Below are positions 42,901 through 52,695 of a stretch of 64,000 nucleotides of DNA, in pieces; position 1 is the stretch's first letter; the number at the start of each line of letters is the position of its first letter. The notes under the pieces were generated by a model. That model made no database searches, had not been told where the DNA came from, and saw only the letters and a program-made list of their open reading frames with translations. The stretch comes from Trichomonas vaginalis G3 (taxonomy: Eukaryota; Parabasalia; Trichomonadida; Trichomonadidae): the NCBI RefSeq assembly GCF_026262505.1, contig NC_067208.1, positions 9,929,962 to 9,993,961 of the forward strand, given 5' to 3'. Position numbers and translations under genes: made by a program.

Positions 42901-45900
42901 TTTTCAGAATAATGTCACTTTTTCAAATTCAATTAATGTTGACATTTTAAACAAAATCACTGAATATTCAACAGAACACAAAATGGAACAAAAATTAATT
43001 GAATTTCAAGAGAAAACAAAAAATGTTAATGAAGTTTGTCTCTTTTTATCATTGGCTTCTCTTTTCTTTGGTATGGAAATACTTGATTTCATTACAGATA
43101 TTCCAGCATCTACTGTTAAGAAATATATCTTAGCAAAGGGATATAATTTCGACTGGATTCCTTTCAAGTTTTATTCAGGAATTTTGAATATAATTGTTGA
43201 AAATCATTTGAATGCAATTTTGGTCGGCCACAATTCACTTGATGTTTATCCTATTTCCAAAATCGAGAATGTCAATTTTGTCATTTTAGAGAAGAGATTC
43301 AGATCTCAGATCTTCAAAGAATTCGTAAATATTGGGGAAACAAAAAGAAAAACAGTTTTTATTTTGGATTTGAATATTGTTGATTGCGAAGAAGTTTATG
43401 ATTTATTTGACTTCTTTTTCTATCAAAATGACATATTCGATCAGACATCTTTTATTAGTCAAACTGACATCAAGATTTTGCAGCATTATTTCCCATCAGA
43501 AAATGCAATTTCTGAAATGTCTAAATTCATTAATTTCTTTTTGATTTGTAAACAAAATCAAATCGAAAACATTCCAAAAGAATTCCTTGACAAGATGGTA
43601 ATTGTTGAAAGCAAATACAATGTCAAAGAACTGATACCAAAGACAGATTTCCATTACGAAGAAACTGCTCTATTTGCTCCTTATTTATCAATTTCTTCAG
43701 ATGAATTTGAAGAAATTGTTAAAAAACGAATCAATTATTTTAGAGAGCAATATTCAAATGTCGCTTTGAGTTTGTCTAATATTATTGATTTTGTTGAGAT
43801 CTACACTAATTTAAGACCAGTGATTAATAATATAAATCATGGTATTACAATGACAGAATCGAATGAAAAAGAATTATTTGCAAGAATTGACAAAATTTTG
43901 GCAAAAATTGATGATTTAGAAACAAGAGTACATAAAGGAAACGAAGAACTCAAAGCAAAGATTAACCAACTACAGCTGTTGCAGGCGAAGATACACGTGC
44001 AAATTCCAAATGATATATCTACAGCAAAAGCAGCAATTTCTTCTTATTCGATGGATGAACAAATCCAAATGATTTCTAATTGGATTTCAAAGAAAGATGA
44101 ATTCCAGAATTATGCCTTGATATTTAGAGATATATTTGGATATACAACACTTGCAAATCTCATTGAATCTCAACTAGATAGTAAGAATTGTAATTTGTGT
44201 CTTTCAATTTTGAATTTTGATTTGGAAAGTCAAAATGAATCATTGTTATTCTCTAAACTTGAGAAATATGGATTATTCGAAGATGCTCCTCCTGATTCAC
44301 CACTTAGAAAACTATTAACAGAATCATTGATATCATCTATTCCATTAATTAATGTTTTCTTGACATGGTTAAAGATCATTGTTAATTATTATAAATGGAA
44401 TACAGAAATTGGAGATTTAAGTCTTGAAATCGGCGAAATCCAGGCAAAAAGAGAATCAACAATGCAGCAAATTGATGAATTGAAGAAAGAAAATGAAGAT
44501 CTAAATGAAAAATTGAAGATGAAAGAGAACAAAGATAGTTGTCCAACATGGTTATTAAGTGCTTACAACAATGATGCATCAGAAGTCTATAAAATGTTGG
44601 AAACAACTGAACAATTAATGAAAGATATTTCTAAGTTCGGTGAATTCTTAAATGATACTGAACATTCCTTGAAACAATATAGTTTCGTTATAACTGCCTT
44701 TGAATATGGATTTGGTGCAATAAAACGTGAAGAAAGAATGAAAATTTATGAACAATTAAATTTAAATGGTTTGCAAAATCCATTTGAATTAATCAAGCAA
44801 CCATTGGACTTCGAGATTATCTATCCAATAATTTCTTATATCCATTTGTTTACTCCAAGTTTATGTGATACACAAATGCTTGAGAATTCTCTTTCATACA
44901 AAACATCGATTCCTTTTTCAACAACAGCAATTTTTGACATTTTGTTTTGTTTGAGAATTTTTCCATCGAAAAACAATTTTATTGATGAAAACAATTATCC
45001 TAAGCCTAACTATCCATCGCCAAGAAAGATCTACTATGATCCTTTGGATATCATGACTCAATCAATCATTTCTACACACAACAAAGTACAAAGTTGTTTC
45101 ACATCTTCTTTGGAAAATTGTTGTGAAATGTATGCGAAATGTATGTCAGATAATTCTCCTTTGATTGTATTTTTGGATGACAGGAAATCATCAACAGATT
45201 TCTTTGTTTTCATTGATTACTTGCAATTACAAATCGATTGCAATGGAAGATTTACTTTCCAAGACCAAATCCTCAAGAGTTGTGAAAATCCTGAGATATT
45301 TTTGATCACAAAAACTCTTAATGTTGATTTCACAAACTGTTCATTGATAAATTGTGATGTTGACAATGTTGAACACACAATTTGGTTTGATTTAATTTCT
45401 GTTTTCACAGTTAACATGCAGCTTGAAAAAGCAGTTGAACAAATGATCATGACAAGCAGCTTCAAGATTCGAGAAGGCATTGGATCTCTCAAAAGAATTG
45501 GTGACTTAATAAATGATGCTAGATGGAGTGATTTATTTGAAAATTCACAGAAAAATTTGTCATTCCGTAATTTTTCAGATAATGTTTCAACAAACATTAA
45601 AATTTACAATACCAATATACAGAACATCTCAACAATATTAGGACAAACAGGAGATCATCCGATGTCCTTACAAAAGTACAAAACATTTACTAATTTGTTG
45701 AGAGCCCTGTCAGATTCTCTAAAATATGACAAACATTCACCATTTGAAGCATATTTATCACAAAGATATTTGCAACCAGATACATTGAATAGTCCTATTT
45801 CTCCTTTGTTCGCTCTCAACAAGATTCCAGAGATTTCTTTGACATTTTCCAATTTGTTGAGAAATTCAGACAGAATCAAATTTTTGGTTAATTATGAATC

Positions 45901-47152
45901 ATCTAAACTGAAGAATATCATTGATTCTAAGATCCTTTTGTTTGACTATAACTTCCCAAAGTTAACCGAGAAACCAGTTGGTCCAATGATGCCTCAATTA
46001 CTTCAACATTTAAGCCAACATTATTTGTCAATGCCAGATGGTTTCTTTTCATTTACAAGTCCAGAAAACATTGTTATTCCTCAACATTTCGGAATCACTG
46101 TTATCTTGGATGACTTGATTCCTACAGATTTATATGCTAGATGCATGAATTCGATGCTTTCCGCTCATAATTTGAGTCTTTTAACAATTGGATCTTTTAC
46201 ATCTTTGAATTCTCCAAATGATTTAGATTCTATCTTTAGTTTATGCAGAAAAGAAAATGCAGTATTGATGATTATTTATGATACTAATTTACCTTTGTTT
46301 GTTGTTGATTATTTACAGTTCTATTCACACAAAAACAAATTTAACAATTACTTTATTTTGACAAATGAAGAAGATTCCAAAAACATTCCTCATTTCACTT
46401 CGAATTTTTACATCAGAGTTTCTAAGTTTATGACAATGAACGGTGCAACTAAGTTCTTAAGACTCACACCTTATTATTTGCGTCTTAATAACAACATCGC
46501 CAGAGCAATGCTGTATTTGTTGTTAGTTTTAGCACATCGAAATGATTTTCCAATGAATTTGCAACAAATAATGCCATTTGTTAATTCTCTTTTGGAGTAT
46601 TTCACTCCACCATTCGGAAGAGACACAAAGAGAAGACAATTGTGGTGTAAGATTGCTTCAACATTGATTAGCTCATATTGCCAAAATAATGTTTTGAGTG
46701 ATTCATATGTTAATTTGTTTAATTTCTTCTTTGAGAGCGAAAAGCCGAAAGTTCCTTTCAACAGAAATGTTTCTCTAGAAACAGATGCAGCATTCCAGTC
46801 AGACATTCCTCCAACACCACAAGAAATGGGAATGCTAATTTCGTACGGAGATTTCATGGAAAAACAAATTGTTTGGAAAAAGAAATCCGAAATCAAAACA
46901 TTCGGAATTTCAACGCAGAAACAAGGGAAGAAAGCTTTCCTTTATAATGCACGATTTAACAATGGATCTGTTTCAACAAATGGGGACAGGATTCTCTATA
47001 TTGATGAAGAAAAATTTGATGGAATCAAAGATCTCATTCGAGTTCCGTTATTCGACAAAGAACACTTATTCTTAGGCTACGCATACTTGAAAACATCATT
47101 AAATCTCGAACAATACAAGTATTGTCCTATTTTTATGATACTAATTTCTTAA
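36947..47152 (+). CDS. Dynein-heavy-chain-like protein with lost P-loops
   Basis: 3401 codons, uninterrupted. The tail matches axonemal heavy chains (VPIDEFIESKTDYEMVHQLQ, LFMKWKLMYFKRSFKSKLAK around residues 265-310). The linker end is clear (CLKEAENRSRHLLSKMGYI, QYPRLFLCNDESVIRII, ISTRGEMLQF about 1175-1265), then FTFRYGCEM before AAA1. The AAA1 P-loop position reads MIKQMTGNRYLVKA (about 1462-1475) instead of GPAGTGKTETVKD. Later AAA loops read IVIVGDDKNWRKETLKNL (about 1851) and AILVGHNSLDVYPISK (about 2088), also without GKT/S. The stalk has coiled coils near 2300-2345 and 2490-2530, the latter preceded by FLTWLKIIVNYYKW. The C-terminus ends at YKYCPIFMILIS, lacking the last about 35 residues of normal chains. 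Tail length fits short-tailed inner-arm dyneins. ATP hydrolysis seems impossible; a structural role is inferred. Confidence 0.85.
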   Translation: MSFPPLSKLVDAMTEFITGMEKDHAYTNTLWTKLRFVFIDLCNKKAIYDLTPKSFELLQKIMAMEDFEKHIGKNMVLSIFPSLKYKYQMQNLGDQPVKLLKIQEPTMSSRDSVRKTIRKSLEFPTDKIPRNCKIPTDFNRRSSRSNSSKSDNSSTNGSISKFDYEKFNHRKRTRIDREQFDTIRKKTSAWNLGNDIHNETDALAYVASTDPDQDDIQFHFGKAQSNVNRYQMSIYSQLPNEHEFETITKRGVFSARNGGESEFVPIDEFIESKTDYEMVHQLQFFTSFKVNKLFMKWKLMYFKRSFKSKLAKFNEICYSTKPVFPVVISEFRKELFSLKNYQVFPIRDDGNVGYDDQIQTFKEIFLNFSQKSNEISDKMLFALLEFAKRLNKEYKELVTQETASFLNDDKIPSDLYYINKVPNKKSLGIREERELKAKYKQLLAYYQLEISQIPNFFKFLDKMITSFFLQMFQDQFHYFSNIFIESSHQMKLNIILDYNDHDIVFKPSLEEAQALVNDHINNLLDNLMTFIRPIRIDQSGSEKLKELSDKSRTIADIIQSDAKFSKDLEGIMNVMKLSFKKANETYNCYRPSAVTIAQFRYKWPKMKNDTSDPTIFITNLSKLTEIQSKVQGFKNIYEFDLLRVDCRNLRTFILNFVEKTIEENNKILFTEFENICTSFVRDVYTIMETMTLSNDTLEGAAAFAQNMTIAKSKIPQFQKTFYIINSIYNRALTHASMLIPVLIIHLKSVKTANERLERAFETGENQMRENSLKSKEMIGQRQKVLEERLEQLDRQMRTQFGSFESNISAETAMNDLKKVIEKTDNLQEDVNLFVVLANKLNYNEYDFSEIKTIRDKLSNELEQWKTYSEFMQNINVYYDSPVKEINYRGLIQFLNNNSERELRSKKHPLFDKMANSFSFLYQYLSLFKSFSKLIFDQNQWEMAFKILFTKNDNTLTLRKFLNPMLLNYIDDLNIFIMNQLEKADLNQTFDRYIFNMKNLKFVLFDSKRLNTKVISFPAIYEAQNTCEDFLVYLNSLKNSTFFTTIEKQIIYWDIKIKDIIKILDYIIDFQTQYISLSAATTSTFCSLHYVNEFNLKHFVDEFFRNFIKQIEYNPSILSFTSKLDPENPITDLTNKRKHTIKDIISMKQSALQPLISNKINEPICKENNLTLNGDLLLKCLKEAENRSRHLLSKMGYIIDQMRNQYPRLFLCNDESVIRIILACGNVNCLVDDFLPVFPSLSRFQCNGNTIMGAISTRGEMLQFRNDFMVENISPIEILKRTEYEMKIAVKASIFEALPAHDFTTPSQWIMRYNSQALVIAESIYFSRQINSILSKTSEKREWKEIFEKNQKMLQDICSNIESSPSKCQSLSVLAALKIRQIEILKEIKKDDNFSIENFSWQRHPSHFVTSERGDEYINIKCGTFTFRYGCEMISEPDFWPMTNSEEEFFIAIASSMKQPEISMIKQMTGNRYLVKAFSDFAGLPYYNVEKLNNQILTALFKLKCVINVIDMKQIPNSFPSFYGILENRNQILKCENNFTKIDFDNWNSLISINQTEIPSWIRKRLRPIYVNEINPNDLMQKLSKIRPNIKIPMNIGFDYLEKTIKLHNFKQILNNNNSETNSNTVQFFCWFDISEFILTNKIVTFKNATSFHIPTTLNKKIDELTTIFDRYDSFEYHSQVPYFPQIEYNTKIDIINFDTKLLILTILSALKDKIDIATMELIDVNEDMTVLKIVGVRPIFIRLFKADKQNQKPNAWLSPVLQPIDIIKMALQNQDLVEQIKVLEPLITVFQSNAAETYFDPLNISLSKLAILRSVINVKKKPILEAIDTVFHNKEPIDQKFEIQTALSEFKPIVIVGDDKNWRKETLKNLINSNTKQSDFVLFSSSFNEFLDIPLCIKYENITKNIYRPCFDGETYLCLSDYQNSSDFIQNFVTSLFVFNCVNSKSYGKYIRMTKIHLIITTSQISDFVNIGRSYFPILQPQNVTFQNNVTFSNSINVDILNKITEYSTEHKMEQKLIEFQEKTKNVNEVCLFLSLASLFFGMEILDFITDIPASTVKKYILAKGYNFDWIPFKFYSGILNIIVENHLNAILVGHNSLDVYPISKIENVNFVILEKRFRSQIFKEFVNIGETKRKTVFILDLNIVDCEEVYDLFDFFFYQNDIFDQTSFISQTDIKILQHYFPSENAISEMSKFINFFLICKQNQIENIPKEFLDKMVIVESKYNVKELIPKTDFHYEETALFAPYLSISSDEFEEIVKKRINYFREQYSNVALSLSNIIDFVEIYTNLRPVINNINHGITMTESNEKELFARIDKILAKIDDLETRVHKGNEELKAKINQLQLLQAKIHVQIPNDISTAKAAISSYSMDEQIQMISNWISKKDEFQNYALIFRDIFGYTTLANLIESQLDSKNCNLCLSILNFDLESQNESLLFSKLEKYGLFEDAPPDSPLRKLLTESLISSIPLINVFLTWLKIIVNYYKWNTEIGDLSLEIGEIQAKRESTMQQIDELKKENEDLNEKLKMKENKDSCPTWLLSAYNNDASEVYKMLETTEQLMKDISKFGEFLNDTEHSLKQYSFVITAFEYGFGAIKREERMKIYEQLNLNGLQNPFELIKQPLDFEIIYPIISYIHLFTPSLCDTQMLENSLSYKTSIPFSTTAIFDILFCLRIFPSKNNFIDENNYPKPNYPSPRKIYYDPLDIMTQSIISTHNKVQSCFTSSLENCCEMYAKCMSDNSPLIVFLDDRKSSTDFFVFIDYLQLQIDCNGRFTFQDQILKSCENPEIFLITKTLNVDFTNCSLINCDVDNVEHTIWFDLISVFTVNMQLEKAVEQMIMTSSFKIREGIGSLKRIGDLINDARWSDLFENSQKNLSFRNFSDNVSTNIKIYNTNIQNISTILGQTGDHPMSLQKYKTFTNLLRALSDSLKYDKHSPFEAYLSQRYLQPDTLNSPISPLFALNKIPEISLTFSNLLRNSDRIKFLVNYESSKLKNIIDSKILLFDYNFPKLTEKPVGPMMPQLLQHLSQHYLSMPDGFFSFTSPENIVIPQHFGITVILDDLIPTDLYARCMNSMLSAHNLSLLTIGSFTSLNSPNDLDSIFSLCRKENAVLMIIYDTNLPLFVVDYLQFYSHKNKFNNYFILTNEEDSKNIPHFTSNFYIRVSKFMTMNGATKFLRLTPYYLRLNNNIARAMLYLLLVLAHRNDFPMNLQQIMPFVNSLLEYFTPPFGRDTKRRQLWCKIASTLISSYCQNNVLSDSYVNLFNFFFESEKPKVPFNRNVSLETDAAFQSDIPPTPQEMGMLISYGDFMEKQIVWKKKSEIKTFGISTQKQGKKAFLYNARFNNGSVSTNGDRILYIDEEKFDGIKDLIRVPLFDKEHLFLGYAYLKTSLNLEQYKYCPIFMILIS

Positions 47153-48322
47153 TTTTATTATTTATTATTTATCTTGTTTGTAATTATTTAATAAATTTGT
47201 TATGTTGCAATATAAGTTATTTAGAATATTTCAATAATTGCGTATTTTCATTTTTGGCCGATGTGGGATGTCCCCACTAGCATAATGCCATCGTTTCATA
47301 TCGCAAAAAATTCTGAATCTGGATTGTATATGGATGCAAAACTAATAATATTTATTCAATAGTATATGTTCCGGCATATTAATTGATCAGAAGCTTTCAT
47401 TAAAATGTTAATTTGATTAATATATATGTGAGCTTTACACTATTTTAATCTGATTTATATTGCTTTACACTAAATATTTAAATAATGTAAAGCTCGTAAG
47501 CTTAAATTTGAATCCATTTTGCTATGTGATGCGTGTTTTCATGATCTGATATGATAGCAGAAAATCGAATCAACTGAGCCCGTGGATTCGTGTCACGTGG
47601 GAAAATGTGTTTTGAACGCTTAAATATAGATGAAATGATATTTTATGAAGAAAAGTGTATAAACATAGTATCTGTGAACATAAGTCAGGGTATCAGAATA
47701 TGAAGAGAGAAAATATGTGTTTTTGAAACTTTTTAAATGTAAAAACAGCCAAGTTAAGTCTGTAAAAGCAAATCCAACACAAATCAATAAATTTAAACTC
47801 TGGAAAATGAAAGTTGGAAATTTGACCAAATATTGAAGTAATTTGATATAAAGTGAAGGAAATGAAAAGAGTTTGATTTATATTTTTTCAATTATTAAAA
47901 TTAAATTCACATTCATTTCAAATTAATATATCTTCTAGATCATAAATCAAACTTCGTACATCTCATTAACTGATACAATTAACTCACAAATTCCTTTAGT
48001 ATAAATCATATAACAATTAATCAAATATGAAACATAGAAAAAGAATGTCGATAAAATTATGAACAGAAGAAAATTCTTACTGCTTACATTCATTTATTTG
48101 CTTTTACAGTTTGTTCTTATTTAACTGGCAGTCTCAAATTGAAATACAACGGATATTGTAAATAAATTTTTTACAATTGTTACTTCAAATGTACTCACCG
48201 AGTTCCTAAATGCATGTATCATACCAAATATTTACATTTTTAAACTCATTAGGCAAATTTCGGGCTATAAATTTTAATAAAAAATGAGAATTCAACAATA
48301 ATAGGAATATTTATTATTTTTG
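47153..48322. other. Intergenic, no gene seen
   Basis: A/T-rich, nearly 1.2 kb. A 69-codon minus frame (47620-47829) has no recognisable feature. Tail-to-tail spacer between the dynein gene and the gene at 48323. Confidence 0.4.
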
Positions 48323-48964
48323 TTATTCCATGCCATTTAAAATATCGATAAACCATTGATATTTTTTCTCTTTAGAATCCCAATGACTTACTGCTGGTCC
48401 ATATCCGATGTAATGTGTTCCCCAATGTGGAACATATCGGTCTCTGATTGCAACGTTTAATCGGTGTTCGTTCCACCAACTGTATGAAACCATTTCTTCT
48501 GTTTCTGGATTGTATATTAGGAAATCTTCTGGTTTCGCGTTGTTAACAAATTTTTCTATCTCTGAAAGTTCTGTATCTGGCATCTTCCCTTTATGTTCTG
48601 GAATGAAACCATGAATCATAGCATCTTTGAATATGTCACAATATCCAAAATCTCTATGTGATGCAGCTCTGAATTCAAACTGTTTAGCTTTCCACAAAGT
48701 CTCTGTGCAAAATACATGAGGTACATCATCGTAAGAACGTGATATATGGGAGTATAAGAAATATTCATGTCTCTTCCTTATTTCTGTCTTATATGCTACT
48801 TTATCTCGAACATCTTCTTTAATTGAATCAGCAAAAGAATATGGCAGCAATTCCATTTCTGCATGAAGTCCGAGCAGATAAGGAAAATAGTTATACACGA
48901 TTTCTCTAAACCTTTGCTCATAATAGCTTATGTTTGGAATAGGTTCATTTGGGTTAAAATTCAT
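48323..48964 (-). CDS. Unrecognised soluble protein, 213 aa
   Basis: Compositionally a normal globular protein: charged, aromatic-rich, no signal peptide or membrane helix. Landmarks: YYEQRFREIVYNYFPYLLG, EIRKRHEYFLYSHISRSYDD, HRDFGYCDIFKDAMIHGF, MVSYSWWNEHRLNVAIRDRY and, near the end, WGTHYIGYGPAVSHWDSKEK then WFIDILNGME. The last part faintly recalls the end of CAP/SCP-like domains, but the spacing and catalytic histidines are not convincing, so I leave the function open. Single open frame, start at the first ATG after an A/T-rich gap. Confidence 0.65.
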   Translation of the reverse strand: MNFNPNEPIPNISYYEQRFREIVYNYFPYLLGLHAEMELLPYSFADSIKEDVRDKVAYKTEIRKRHEYFLYSHISRSYDDVPHVFCTETLWKAKQFEFRAASHRDFGYCDIFKDAMIHGFIPEHKGKMPDTELSEIEKFVNNAKPEDFLIYNPETEEMVSYSWWNEHRLNVAIRDRYVPHWGTHYIGYGPAVSHWDSKEKKYQWFIDILNGME

Positions 48965-49754
48965 TAAAAATTTTGATCAATTTTTTTTATTGAATTGAAA
49001 ATGATTCAATACTTGACTGATTTTCAATGTACAAACCTCACCAATGCTTTTATCCATTACGAACAGACACCTATTAAATAAATAATTTATATGAAATGCA
49101 ACAATATTAAATTAATAAGTTTGAAATAAACTCCTTTTCCTTCGTAAAGTCTTTCATTCGAATTTTTGATAGAGATTCACTCAATATCGAGGCAGAAAAA
49201 CGATTATGAAACTTTACTAAGGAAAAATGTGTTTATTGAGATCAAGTATTTGCATGTATTTTATAGAATGCAGCAAATTTCTAATCTCAGACATACATAT
49301 ATATGAAGTGATAATGCATTAAAGAACCTTTTCACTTAGAATTTTCGGAATTTGGATAGATCATAGAAAAAGTGGTCTATAAGGAGATGTATTTACGACA
49401 TTTGACACAATTATGTGACGGAATTTCGTATTTTACGTCATTTTAACGAATAGTTCTGCCAATTTCTTTTCGAATTTGAAAATTTCTTTCCAAATACGTA
49501 ATTAATTATGAATCCTAAAAACTAGAACTATTTTTGTATTTTAACCGATTTTCAACTTTCATGAAAATAAAATTCCTCTGAAAACTTTAGTTTTTCTGAG
49601 CGTATTGAAAATCATTTGAAATATAATTTCCAGGAAAATTCCCCTTTCTAAATATTTACAAAAATGATCATTTTTTCACATCTCGATGTATAAATAAGAT
49701 CCGAAATGACGATACAGACCGTTTGGTCCGAAAATTTAATTTTCCATTTTCAGG
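48965..49754. other. Divergent promoter region
   Basis: Spacer between the starts of the 48323 gene (minus) and the ankyrin gene (plus). A/T-rich with no frame. ccattttcagg directly precedes the ankyrin ATG at 49755. Confidence 0.35.
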
Positions 49755-51569
49755 ATGAATATTCCTTTGCCCACTGAAACACCAATGGCCGAAATGGATT
49801 CTGAATATCTTCTTGATGTATTTAAGGCACCTAATCAGCTTTCTAAATTAATATGGGGATTAAATTCGGAAAATTTCGATCAATACACTGACCAAATCAT
49901 AAATCTCATCAAAACACAAAATGTACCACCTCAAATGGCCTTTCACTTCATTAATATCGTGGCAGAATTTAAATCAAAACAAATTTCTTTGTATTCTGAT
50001 TTATATCAAAGAATTCTCAATGAATTTTCATTGAATATTAAGCCAGATTGTTCACAGTTGGCAATATTATTATACGATAAAGGATTCCACGATTTTCTTT
50101 CTGAACCTCCAACTAGTGAAGAAATTCACAAAATTCTCAACCCTTATGAAGAAAATACTGTCAACTTTTACATTGCTTCGGACAGAGTTGATATGATTGA
50201 ACCTAAATTTTCTGATATTCCGTTGAATGGAAAGAAAATGAAGGATCCTCCACTTGATGTCGCTATTATAAATGGATCAGAATTATGTTTCAATTACTTC
50301 AGGAACAAGGGAGCAAAATACACTGATTCCTCTCGAGTCAGTAATGGAAAATGATGGCATATCATTTGACTCCTTAAGAACGCTTTTGAACCGTCACTAT
50401 TACGATATGGCAGACTATTTAATCACAAATAAGGGACAAGTTTTTTATTCAATCGTAGAAAGCATGTACTACGGAAACTTTGGAATTACTTCATATTTAC
50501 TTGATAATTGTGAAGATATCAATGCAGTATTCGTTTATCAATTTCTTAGGCCATTGATGGATACTCTATTTAACTTTTGTTTATGTATTTCATTGATTTA
50601 AGTAGCTCTTTTTCATTTTATAGATCATCACTGCTCACAATTGCAATTAAATTTAATTCCATGGATATTGTGAAATATTTGGTTGAGAATGGTGCTGATG
50701 TTAATGCCATGCTTATTCTTTATCAATGTATATTTATCAATTTATCAGCTTATTCTCATCATTCAAATGTCATTCATTTTGTTCTGAACTTCATTTTCGA
50801 TTGATATCATTCAATGATTCTTGGTATTACATTTCAACTAATGCAGTTATTTATAACATCATATTCTTCTTTTCGTTATCATATTGTTTATAGACTAATA
50901 TCTTTCATAATGTTTTGAAATTTATTTTAATAATCATGTAACCCCACTCATTGTTGCAATGATGCATAAATCAAAGGACATTCTTACTTACTTACTTGAA
51001 AAAGGTGCTGACATTGAAAAGCGCATCATTCATTGTACAATCAAAAAATTATATTTTTTGTTACATTATTCAAATATTGATGTAGTTCTTCTTCAATTAA
51101 TATCAATCACTGAATTATGGTATTAATTTTCATTTTATCCAAGGATACTTTTTCAATTAATATCTATCATTATATTACAATATTCCTTTTCATTTGATAT
51201 CTTTCAATCAATTAAGAAACAATTCTTTTTTGATTCATATTTTTCATTAAAATACGCAATTCTTTTATTTACCATATCTCTCATTTATTTCATCTAATTC
51301 TTTTTACAATCATATATCTCCACTTGTCTATGCAATTCAGCAAAATTCATTGGAATTTGTTCAGTTCTTAGTTGAGCATGGGGCCGATATTGATGGAAGA
51401 GTAATTCATTATTGTCTAATTATTACAGAATTCAAAATAATATTCATATTTTCCATTACTTTTTGAAGGATATTTTTCACCTCTCTCGATTGCTGAAAAT
51501 AGAAATGCATCAGAAATTGTTCAGTTTTTAAGCCAACGTGGAGCTAAATCATTTCTAAATCTATTTTGA
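49755..51569 (+). pseudogene. DUF3447-type ankyrin-repeat gene in pieces
   Basis: The N-terminal region (MNIPLPTETPMAEMDSEYLL, PPLDVAIINGSELCFNYF, KGAKY) runs in one frame to 50352. The match continues from about 50345 in the next frame (MENDGISFDSLRTLLNRHYY, ITSYLLDNCEDINA). Four ankyrin units follow, separated by non-coding sequence: 50622-50708 (SLLTIAIKFNSMDIVKYL, NGADVNA), 50935-51021 (TPLIVAMMHKSKDILTYL), 51311-51397 (SPLVYAIQQNSLEFVQFL) and 51474-51569 (SPLSIAENRNASEIVQFL, ending SFLNLF-stop). This is the N-terminus-plus-ankyrin layout of trichomonad DUF3447 proteins, which bind other proteins. Spacers are about 95, 226, 289 and 76 bp, T-rich and similar at their borders. Either an unusual multi-exon gene or, more likely, a decayed one. 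Confidence 0.6.
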
Positions 51570-51693
51570 CAAACCAATACATAACTTTTTAAAAATCTTA
51601 TTATCTTATCTTATTTTTTTGGTTTCGGGCTAATGGCATTTGATTTGAAGTTAATCATCATAAAAATATCATTTGTACCTGTTGAAGCAGAAA

Positions 51694-52530
51694 TTAATCC
51701 AAAAAATTCTTATCGTCTTCACAATATTGCCAAATTTTGAGTAGTTTACAACACCATTTGATAAGGAATATACCTAGGGATGAATAAAATTCATCCAAAA
51801 TTCTAACTAATTGTGGTGGTGTATGTATTAATTTTGGAGATTGAGGCATTTTTTTTGAATTATATATAGAATGAATTAAAACATCCTTGCTATAATAATG
51901 GCGTGCGTTATGGTCGATACTGAAATCCTTGAAGATTGCAAAAACGAAAAAAAAGGTTTAAGCATGAAATTTTAATAATCATCATTATTATATAGTATAT
52001 ATAACATATTATAACTGTGATATACATAAGATTACATATAATAAAAAAGAGATTCTAGAATTAAGAATATGTAAGGGAAGATGAATTGTGTTATCTATAT
52101 AATATAAGAATAAGCCACTTATGAAAATGATCTGAAGGCATAACAAATATTGTTCCCAATCTGAAGTACTTGTTGAGACATTATTCCTCAGATGATGAAC
52201 AAAGACTTAAAAGATTGTTACAAACAATGTTTCAAGTCTTGTGTGACACTAATCCAAAAAAATGCTATCGTCTTGCCTACATCTCCAAAATTTGAATAGT
52301 TTACATCGAATTTTTTTAAATAATGAGTTTAGCACTGAATAAAATTCATCAAAAATTCTAACTCATTCTGGAGGTGCATCTCATGCGCTTGTGCAGGATA
52401 TGGATTCTGATTGAAGATATAATTTTGGAGAATCCGTCAAAATTATGTGACTTGTACATAGAATGATTGACAATATCCTAGCGATATCTGTGGCAAAGAG
52501 TCTGGTCGGGCATTGATATTTCTCAAGAAT
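51694..52530. repeat. Diverged direct duplication about 555 bp apart
   Basis: 51694-51950 and 52249-52530 align in the same orientation (taatccaaaaaattcttatc / taatccaaaaaaatgctatc; gaataaaattcatc; ttggaga). On the minus strand both read a short related peptide that ends in a stop: RILDEFYSSLG...EDDKNFLD and RIFDEFYSVLN...RQDDSIFLD. These may be remnants of a small protein-coding repeat whose identity I cannot give. Confidence 0.55.
52140..52245. repeat. Diverged copy of the two-hairpin unit
   Basis: ttgttcccaatctgaagtac ... attcctcagatgatgaacaa followed by aaagacttaaaagattgtta ... tttcaagtctt. Same order of elements as the 121-bp unit at 52911-53297, with many substitutions, including changes in both stem arms. 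Confidence 0.5.
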
Positions 52531-52695
52531 CACATAAGATTCACCAAGCCCAAACTATAGTTTAAGGATGTATAAATAGCATAATTTAATTATATATGTG
52601 ATGTATAATAATAAAATGCTGTGATATATATAAGTTATCATATAAGAGGCATGGAATATGAAAAATGTAACAAAATTTTAAGTTTTTAACATTAG

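Noticed and set aside
48323-48964. Assignment to the CAP/SCP superfamily
   Set aside because: Only the last about 30 residues look vaguely similar; the conserved histidines and spacing are not convincing.
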